A stretch of DNA of 64,000 bases from an uncultured bacterium (GTDB taxonomy: Bacteria; Planctomycetota; JAJSAM01; JAJVHW01). Both the position numbers and the translations under genes were made by a program. A model generated the notes under the pieces. The model searched no databases. It was not told the DNA's origin and worked only from the letters and a program-made list of their open reading frames with translations. The stretch is taken from NCBI GenBank assembly GCA_937996235.1, contig CALKVK010000029.1, positions 1-64,000 on the forward strand, written 5' to 3'. This document shows positions 57,359 to 64,000 of the stretch, one piece after another. Within the stretch, counting starts at the first letter, position 1; every line of letters starts with the position of its first letter.

Positions 57359-57799
57359 CCGCCGGCGCGCGCGTGCTCCGCACGCGCCAGTGCCGGCGGG
57401 ATGGTGCTCGCGGGCAGTGCGAACCACGGGGCGGACAGGTCGTCGTAGGTCGCCGCACGCCCGTGAGCACCCACTGGCGCGCGAGGCGCGGCGCGTGCGT
57501 CGCACGCGACGTGCCCGCCCCTGCTCGCGGGCAGTGCGACCGAGGGGGTCGACGTCACCGATGTCAGGGACGCACGCCCGCGTGCACCCACTGGAGACGG
57601 AGGCACGACGCGTGCTTCGCACGCGGCGTGACCCGCCGGCGCGCGCGTGCTCCGCACGCGCCAGTGCCGGCGGAATGGTGCTCGCGGACAGTGCGGCCGA
57701 GGGAGTGGACAGTTCGACGTACGCCCTCGCACGTCCGCGTGCACCCCACTCAAGAGGCTCGAGTAGAAGGCGCGACGCGTGCTTCGCACGCGTCGTGCC
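57359..57799. repeat. Family-2 modular elements, three in tandem (core types 2, 1, 3)
   Basis: Copy 1 is 57359-57517 (type-2 core, GGCGGACAGGTCGTCGTAGG). Copy 2 is about 57521-57632 (type-1 core, GGTCGACGTCACCGATGTC) and lacks the 5' hairpin. Copy 3 is 57633-57799 (type-3 core, GTGGACAGTTCGACGTACGC). Copy 3 has CGACGCGTGC-TTC-GCACGCGTCG where other copies have GCCGCGTGC-TTC-GCACGCGGC, a paired change. The last hairpin ends 3 bp from the stop of the TPR gene. Confidence 0.85.
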
Positions 57800-57801
57800 C
57801 G

Positions 57802-59232
57802 TCACTCGAGCTCGCGGAGCCACCCCTGCACGCGGTTGTCCTTGCCGCCCCGCCGCAGGTACTCGCGGTACGCGGCGATCGCGCCCTTCTTGTCGCGCAG
57901 GTGGCGGTGACGCAGGACGCCGAGGTTCAGCCACGCGTCCAGGTGGTCGCCGTCGATCGAGAGCAGCGTCTCGAGCGCGTCGGCCGCGCGGTCGTGCTTG
58001 CCGTAGCCCCAGTACCCGAGTGCGAGGTCGTAGAGCGACGACGGCGCGCTGTCCGTCAGCTTGACGACGCGCTGGTACTCGCGCACGGCGTCGCGCCAGC
58101 GCCCCTGCGACTCGTAGAGCAGCGCGAGCGCGCGGACGTACACCGCGTTCTCGGGCGCCGCCTTCTGCGCGCGCTTGTACTCGGACTCCGCCTTCTTCGC
58201 GTTGCCGCCGCGCTCGAAGACGAGCCCGGACATGTACAGCGCCTCGGGCAGGTCCGCGTCGAGCCGCAGCGCCTCGTCCACCGACGCACGCGCGGCGTCG
58301 AGGTCGCCGCGCGACGTCTGCAGATAGGCGACGAACACGCGCGTGGGTGCGTGCTTCGGCGCGAGCGCGAGCGCCTTCAGCAGCGCGTCCTCGGCCTCGT
58401 CGAAGCGCTCGAGCGACAGATACGCGTTCGCGAGCAGGTCCAGGGCGACGACGTCCTTGGCGTTCACCTCGGTGGCCGCCTTGAAGTCCTTCGCCGCATC
58501 CACCGCCTTCCCGGCGCCCATGAGCGCGGTGCCGCGCGCGATGAGCGCCGCCGGCAGCCGCGGCGCGCGCCGCACCGCCTCGTCGAGCACCTTCAGCGCC
58601 TCGTCGCGACGCTGCACGCCGACGAGCAGCACGCCGAGGTTGACGCGCGCGATCACGAGATCCGGCTGGAGCTCGAACGCGCGGCGGTAGAGCTCCTCCG
58701 CGCCGCGCCGGTCGTGTGCGGCCTCGGCGGCGCGGCCGAGCAGGTTCACCGGGACACCCGACGCCGCGTCGAGACGTGCAGCGTGTTCGAGCGGCTCGAC
58801 GGCCTGACGGTCGCGTCCCTGCTCCAGGAGCTCGGCGCCGAGACCGCAGAGCGACCAGAAGTGGTCCGGGTCGACGGCGAGCGCGGCACGGAACTCCGTG
58901 ACCGCGGCAGGCCCTGCGAGCAGCCGGGCGTAGAGATAGCGGTCGTCCGCCGACGCACCGTCCGCCTGGGCGCGGTCGCGGTACGTGCGGACGATGTCGT
59001 CCCGTCGCCCGAGGGCGGTCTGGGACTCCTGGAAGGCGACGTGCGCCTCGAGGTGGTCGGGATGCGACGCGACGAGCGCTTCCGCCTGTCGCGCCGCCTC
59101 CACGACGTCACCTTGGGCGCGCAGTTGCCGGATGGTCTGCAGGACGGGATCGACGTCCTGCGCATCGCCGGCGACGGCGGTCGATACGGCCGCCGTCGCC
59201 GCGAGCAGTGCGGCGAGCAGGGCGCGCTTCAC
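57802..59232 (-). CDS. Secreted TPR-repeat protein
   Basis: 476 residues from GTG 59232 with GGAGG 5 nt upstream. Signal peptide KRALLAALLAATAAVSTAVA. About ten TPR motifs follow without a break, for example AVEPLEHAARLDAASGVPVN, EELYRRAFELQPDLVIARVN and AEDALLKALALAPKHAPTRV, each with the W/L-G-Y-A-F-A-P pattern. It is an exported superhelical scaffold; no enzyme domain. It lies 14 bp after the Gly-rich gene on the same strand, so both probably belong to the sigma54-controlled transcript. Partner unknown. Confidence 0.85.
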   Translation of the reverse strand: MKRALLAALLAATAAVSTAVAGDAQDVDPVLQTIRQLRAQGDVVEAARQAEALVASHPDHLEAHVAFQESQTALGRRDDIVRTYRDRAQADGASADDRYLYARLLAGPAAVTEFRAALAVDPDHFWSLCGLGAELLEQGRDRQAVEPLEHAARLDAASGVPVNLLGRAAEAAHDRRGAEELYRRAFELQPDLVIARVNLGVLLVGVQRRDEALKVLDEAVRRAPRLPAALIARGTALMGAGKAVDAAKDFKAATEVNAKDVVALDLLANAYLSLERFDEAEDALLKALALAPKHAPTRVFVAYLQTSRGDLDAARASVDEALRLDADLPEALYMSGLVFERGGNAKKAESEYKRAQKAAPENAVYVRALALLYESQGRWRDAVREYQRVVKLTDSAPSSLYDLALGYWGYGKHDRAADALETLLSIDGDHLDAWLNLGVLRHRHLRDKKGAIAAYREYLRRGGKDNRVQGWLRELE

Positions 59233-59246
59233 GGGTGCCTCCCGGC

Positions 59247-59726
59247 TCAGTCCGATTCGCGCGCCGAGCCGTCGTCGCCGGAGCCGCTGTCGCCCGCGGG
59301 CGAGCCGCCGCTGCCGCCGCCGTTGCCGCTCGCGCCGCAGTCGCCGCCACCGCCGCCGCCGCCGCCGGGCGAGCCCGAGCCGCGGTTCGCGTCGGAGACG
59401 GCCGCGCCCGCGAGGGCGTCCGCAAGTCCGCCCGCGGCGTCGCGGCAGTTCTCGTCCTGGCGCTCGCGCGTGCCGTCGTCGTCGCCGCCGCCGCCGTCGG
59501 GGTCGCGGTCGCCGCGCGTGTCGCCGCCCGTCGTCGGGCCGCCCGAGTCCACCGGACCCGCGCCGCCGCCGCCGCTGCCGCCCGACGACGGACCGCCGCC
59601 GACGGCGCCGCCCGTGCCGTTGCCGCCGCCGCGCGCGAGGAGCGCGGGCATCGCGGCCCACATTCCGAGGCCGAGCGCCGCGACGGCCAGCCCGGCGAGG
59701 AACACCTTCTTCTGCTTGCTCTGCAT
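59247..59726 (-). CDS. Exported Gly/Asp/Ser-rich low-complexity protein
   Basis: 159 residues from ATG 59726 (GGAGAAG upstream). MQSKQKKVFLAGLAVAALGL is a basic start plus a membrane helix or signal. The remainder is GGGNGTGGAVGGGPSSGG-like Gly/Ser/Asp/Pro sequence with two Cys (NCRD, DCGASG) and a short helical part (DAAGGLADALAGAAVSDANR). It resembles a flexible, perhaps surface-bound or matrix protein and recalls the acidic Gly/Asn tail of the gene at 1-1138. Codon use is as for its neighbours. It directly follows a sigma54 promoter. Confidence 0.7.
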   Translation of the reverse strand: MQSKQKKVFLAGLAVAALGLGMWAAMPALLARGGGNGTGGAVGGGPSSGGSGGGGAGPVDSGGPTTGGDTRGDRDPDGGGGDDDGTRERQDENCRDAAGGLADALAGAAVSDANRGSGSPGGGGGGGGDCGASGNGGGSGGSPAGDSGSGDDGSARESD

Positions 59727-59769
59727 CGTCTTCTCCGTGCGAGGCGATCCCTGTTGCCGCCCCTCCATC

Positions 59770-59784
59770 GCAGTCGCCGTGCCA
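59770..59784 (-). promoter_or_regulatory. Sigma54 (-24/-12) promoter TGGCAC-N5-CTGC
   Basis: On the minus strand TTGGCACGGCGACTGCG; the invariant GG and GC dinucleotides have the correct spacing of the TGGCAC-N5-TTGC consensus, with one mismatch in the -12 box. Predicted start about 59758, leader about 32 nt to ATG 59726. It lies between the sigma54 activator gene and its likely target. Confidence 0.65.
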
Positions 59785-59791
59785 ACCGGGC

Positions 59792-61233
<1,442 letters not shown>

Positions 61234-61237
<4 letters not shown>

Positions 61238-62928
61238 GCCGTCCCTCCGGGCCGCGGGCCCGGCAGGCGGATCGCAAACCGCGCGCCGCCCGAGGGCGCA
61301 GCGGCGCACGTGATCGTGCCGCCGGTGCGCGCGAGCGCGTCGCGCGCGAGGTGGAGCCCCAGTCCGGTGCCGCCCTCGCGGCGCGAGTGGAACGGCTCGA
61401 AGAGGGCGTCGCGCTCCGTCGCGTCGATGCCGGGACCGCCGTCGTCGACGACGATCTCGACGTCGCCGCCGACCGCGCGCCACGTCACGTCCACCGTGCC
61501 GGGCGGCGCGGACTCGCGCGCGTTGCGCAGCACGTTCGCGAGCGCGCGCGCGACGAGCGCGCGATCGGCGTGGGCGGTCGCGTCGGGCCCCGCGGGACGC
61601 GCCGACGGACACTCGCGCTCGGCGACCTCGCGCACGAGCGCGCCGACGTCGAACGCGGCGGGCTGCGCAGGCGGCGGCTCGCGGCCGAGCGCCAGGAACT
61701 CCTGCACGGCGGCGTCCACGCGGCGCACCTCCTCGCGCAGCACGCCGTGCAGCGCCTCGGCGCGCGCGCGCCGCTCCGCATCCTCGGGCGCGCCCTCGCG
61801 CCGCAGCCGCTGCGCCGCCATCGACAGCGCGTTGAGCGGACCGCGCACCTCGTGCGCGAAGCCGCCGGCGAGCCGCCCGAGCGCCGCGAGCCGCTCGCGC
61901 TTCTCGAGGTCGGCCCGCAGCAGCGCCTCGCGCGCACGCGCGCGGCGCTCGCGCACACCGAGCAGCGCGGCACCGGCCGCGCCGAAGACGAGCACGAGCG
62001 CGGTGAAGAGCACGACGCTGCGGCGCGCATCGTCCACCACCGACGCGACGGGCGCGGCGGCGAAGCCGATGCGCACGACCGCGCCGTCGGCACCCTTCCA
62101 CGCAGCGGGCACCGCGACGTCGAGCACCCGCGCGGCGTCGGGGACCGCGCGCCACGTCGCGCGCCCGACGACCGGCGGCGACGCGCCGAGCGCCGCGTCG
62201 TCACCGGCGGCCGCGAGCACGGTGCCGTCCTCTGCCTGGACGGCGAGGTACGCGAGACCCGGCGCGGCGACGGCGTCCGCGAGCACGCGCGCGAGACCGG
62301 CCTCGCGCTCGAAGCGCTGGAGGTCGTCCGCGTCCTGGCGCAGCAGCAGCAGTCCGGCGCACGCGTCGGCGCGCACGCCGACCAGGAACTCGGTGCGGCG
62401 CCCGAAGGGACTCTCGCCGAACCCGATCACGACGCGCCCGCGCTCCGCGAGCCCGGCTGCGCGCACGCGCGCCGCGAGCGACTCCGCCTCGAGGGCGAGC
62501 AGACGCGCCGCGTCGAAGGGACCGTCGGCGCCGGGCGCGGGCGGCGGCGGACGTCCGCTCGCGACCGCGCGCACGGAGTAGTCGTCGGCGAGCAGCACGG
62601 CGCCGCGGATGCGGTGCGCGCGGCAGAACGCCTCGAGCGTGCGCTGCTCGGCACCCGGCCGCTCCGCGAGACGCGCCGCCGCGCCGTCGGCGAGATCCGT
62701 GAGCCGCTCGGCGAGCACGTCCTCGAGCGCGGCACCCGCGGCGAGGCTCGTGTCGACGCCCGCCGCGAGCGCCGACGCCACCGCGCGCGCCTGCGCCTCG
62801 GCCGCCGCGAAGCTGCGTCGCTCGGCCTCGCGCCACGCGAACGCCGCGTACGCGAGCACCAGCGCCGCGCCCAGGAGCGCCGCGCCCGTGCGCAACGCGT
62901 CGGCCCGCACCGGTGTCCCGCCCCGCAT
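61234..62928 (-). CDS. Sensor histidine kinase, NtrB-like
   Basis: 564 residues from ATG 62928. Two membrane helices (ALLGAALVLAYAAFAW near 15-30; VVLFTALVLVFGAAGAALLG near 300-320) enclose a ~265-residue exterior sensor region. A coiled linker follows, then the H box LAGGFAHEVRGPLNALSMAA with His359, N box NVLRNARESAP, G1 DDGGPGID, F box DALFEPFHS and G2 GGTGLGLHLA. All are intact. The exterior fold resembles a double Cache/PAS sensor, ligand unknown. Its stop overlaps the regulator start, so they are co-translated. TAGCTT is exactly 6 nt before the ATG, which suggests leaderless expression. Confidence 0.95.
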
Positions 62929-62934
62929 CCGGGC

Positions 62935-62940
62935 AAGCTA
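62935..62940 (-). promoter_or_regulatory. -10-like TAGCTT, 6 nt before ATG 62928
   Basis: GTAGCTT then GCCCGG then ATG. The upstream DNA, where the -35 would lie (62950-62978), is a degenerate family-2 hairpin (CACGCCGCGTGC...GGCGTG), so the repeat may contribute to the promoter. Confidence 0.5.
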
Positions 62941-63026
62941 CACCCGGTCGCACGCCGCGTGCCTCGCCCACGGCGTGACCCACCCGTCGGCACGAGCGTG
63001 CGCAAGCTCGCGACGTGACCCGCCCC

Positions 63027-63508
63027 CTGGCACGAGCGTGCGGAAGCACGCGCAGTGCCAGGGGGATGGTGCTCGCGGGCAGTGTGAACCACGGGGCGGA
63101 CAGGTCGTCGTAGGTCGCCGCACGCCCGTGAGCACCCACTGGCACGCGAGGCGCGGCGCGTGCTTCGCACGCGACGTGCACGCCTCCCCGCCGGCGCGCG
63201 CGTGCTCCGCACGCGCCAGTGCCGGCGGGATGGTGCTCGCGGACAGTGCGGCCGCGGGGGTGGACAGTTCGACGTACGCCCTCGCACGTCCGCGTGCACC
63301 CCACTGGAAACGGAGGCGCGGCGCGTGCTTCGCACGCGACGTGCCCGCCCCCCGCCGGCGCGCGCGTGCTCCGCACGCGCCAGTGCCGGCGGGATGGTGC
63401 TCGCGGACAGTGCGGCCGCGGGGGTGGACAGTTCGACGTACGCCCTCGCACGTCCGCGTGCACCCCACTGGAAACGGAGGCACGCCGCGTGCTTCGCACG
63501 CGGCGTGC
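63027..63508. repeat. Family-2 modular elements, three in tandem (core types 2, 3, 3)
   Basis: Copies at 63027-63182 (type 2), 63189-63345 (type 3) and 63352-63508 (type 3; nearly identical to the previous one). The first has an 11-bp outer stem CCCCCTGGCAC/GTGCCAGGGGG; the others have CCGCCGGC/GCCGGCGG at the same place, a paired exchange. A decayed hairpin pair lies at about 62950-63020. The array fills the gap between the kinase promoter and the next gene. Confidence 0.9.
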
Positions 63509-63562
63509 CTCCCAGCCCCTGATCTGCGTGCGCGCGCGGCGCGCCGGGCGGAGACTCGCGGC

Positions 63563-64000
63563 ATGCACGAACGCGTGGTTCCGATCCCCGACGTCTGCGA
63601 CGTCACGTACGTCCGCGGTGCGCGCGCGCGCACGGGCGCGCCGCCCGATCTGCTCGTCGAGATCCCCCACGGCGCGACGCGCGCGGCGCACTTCGACGCG
63701 CTCGCCGCGCGCCTCGGAGGGCCGTTCCCGGACGACCTGCGCGCGTTCTTCTTCGTCAACACCGACGTGGGCGCGCCGGAGGTCGGCGTGCGCTTCGCCG
63801 AGCGCGTCGTCGCGGCGGACGCGTCGCGCAGCGCAGTCGTCGTGCGCGCTCTCGTGCCGCGCACGTTCGTGGACCTGAACCGCGCGATCGACACGTCGCT
63901 CGTCGCCGCGCAGGCCGCGCCCGGGATGACGCCGGGCATCGCGCCGTACGTGCGCGCCGAGTCCGACCTGCGCCTCCTGCTCGAACGCTATGCCGCGTAC
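63563..64000 (+). CDS. N-formylglutamate amidohydrolase-like protein (3' end outside window)
   Basis: 146 codons from ATG 63563 (GGAG about 9 nt upstream) to the right edge, still open. Family marks: DLLVEIPHGATRAAHFD (the E-x-PHxG metal site), FFFVNTDVGAPEVGVRFAER and the RTFVDLNRAID motif. These enzymes deformylate N-formylglutamate in histidine degradation or hydrolyse related N-acyl substrates with Zn. About half of the usual ~260 residues is visible. No hut gene is in the window. Substrate is inferred only from family. Confidence 0.75.
   Translation, partial: MHERVVPIPDVCDVTYVRGARARTGAPPDLLVEIPHGATRAAHFDALAARLGGPFPDDLRAFFFVNTDVGAPEVGVRFAERVVAADASRSAVVVRALVPRTFVDLNRAIDTSLVAAQAAPGMTPGIAPYVRAESDLRLLLERYAAY

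Noticed and set aside
57359..57799. Family-2 elements as small protein genes
   Set aside because: Open frames through them differ among copies and lack ribosome sites; hairpins are better conserved than any frame.

Overview
This is a very GC-rich bacterial window (about 73-75% GC by eye, most codons ending in G or C) with about 36 genes and no rRNA, tRNA, CRISPR array or transposase that I can see. The mix of families points to Planctomycetota or a related deep lineage: ECF sigma factors fused to transmembrane and carboxypeptidase-regulatory-like exodomains, Ser/Thr kinases with planctomycete-style N-termini (one carrying a formylglycine-generating-enzyme-like exodomain), HEAT and F5/8-C-like proteins, a YfhO membrane protein and many large secreted proteins of unknown role. 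This assignment is inference; no marker gene is present.

Layout. 1-9.4 kb: partial secreted repeat protein, HEAT-like lipoprotein, an 8-amino-7-oxononanoate synthase-type PLP enzyme, and a two-gene unit of a coiled-coil protein and an actin-like ATPase. 9.4-20.6 kb: a large secreted protein with a degenerate zincin-like segment, a Leu/Glu dehydrogenase, a secreted unknown, TrmO, a sulfatase-like lipoprotein with Thr in place of the usual nucleophile, and YfhO. 20.9-29.4 kb: two membrane-anchored ECF sigma fusions ending tail to tail, an FkbM methyltransferase and a secreted unknown. 29.8-35.6 kb: a coupled operon of transglutaminase-like protein, HEAT/discoidin-like protein, Ser/Thr kinase with FGE-like exodomain, and ECF sigma factor. 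35.8-46.3 kb: a signalling island with a four-domain exoprotein, a TIR protein, a kinase and a class III cyclase that share a TPR-like helical region, and a polytopic kinase. 46.4-53 kb: lipoprotein hydrolase, propeller/IPT exoprotein, PrcB-domain protein and SPFH protein. 53.4-63 kb: a third ECF fusion (1158 aa), then a histidine kinase / sigma54 activator / Gly-rich exoprotein / TPR operon with a sigma54 promoter inside it. The right edge cuts an N-formylglutamate amidohydrolase-like gene.

The intergenic DNA is unusually structured. Family 1 is a set of inverted GGGGAC(GG/AC)TCC repeats (4.8, 29.5, 53.1 and 57.1 kb). Family 2 is a ~155-bp modular element with hairpins at both ends and three alternative cores (53.3, 57.4-57.8 and 63.0-63.5 kb). 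Two further ~235-bp intergenic elements (16.3 and 25.8 kb) are bounded by near-perfect inverted arms. A CTANNNT -10-like motif precedes many genes, and in several it lies exactly 6 nt before the start codon, which suggests leaderless transcripts.

Sensory and signalling genes dominate: four ECF-type sigma factors, three Ser/Thr kinases, one two-component system, one cyclase and one TIR protein, mostly beside large exported proteins. No start codon was confirmed experimentally; starts were chosen from Shine-Dalgarno sites, promoter spacing, signal peptides and domain boundaries.
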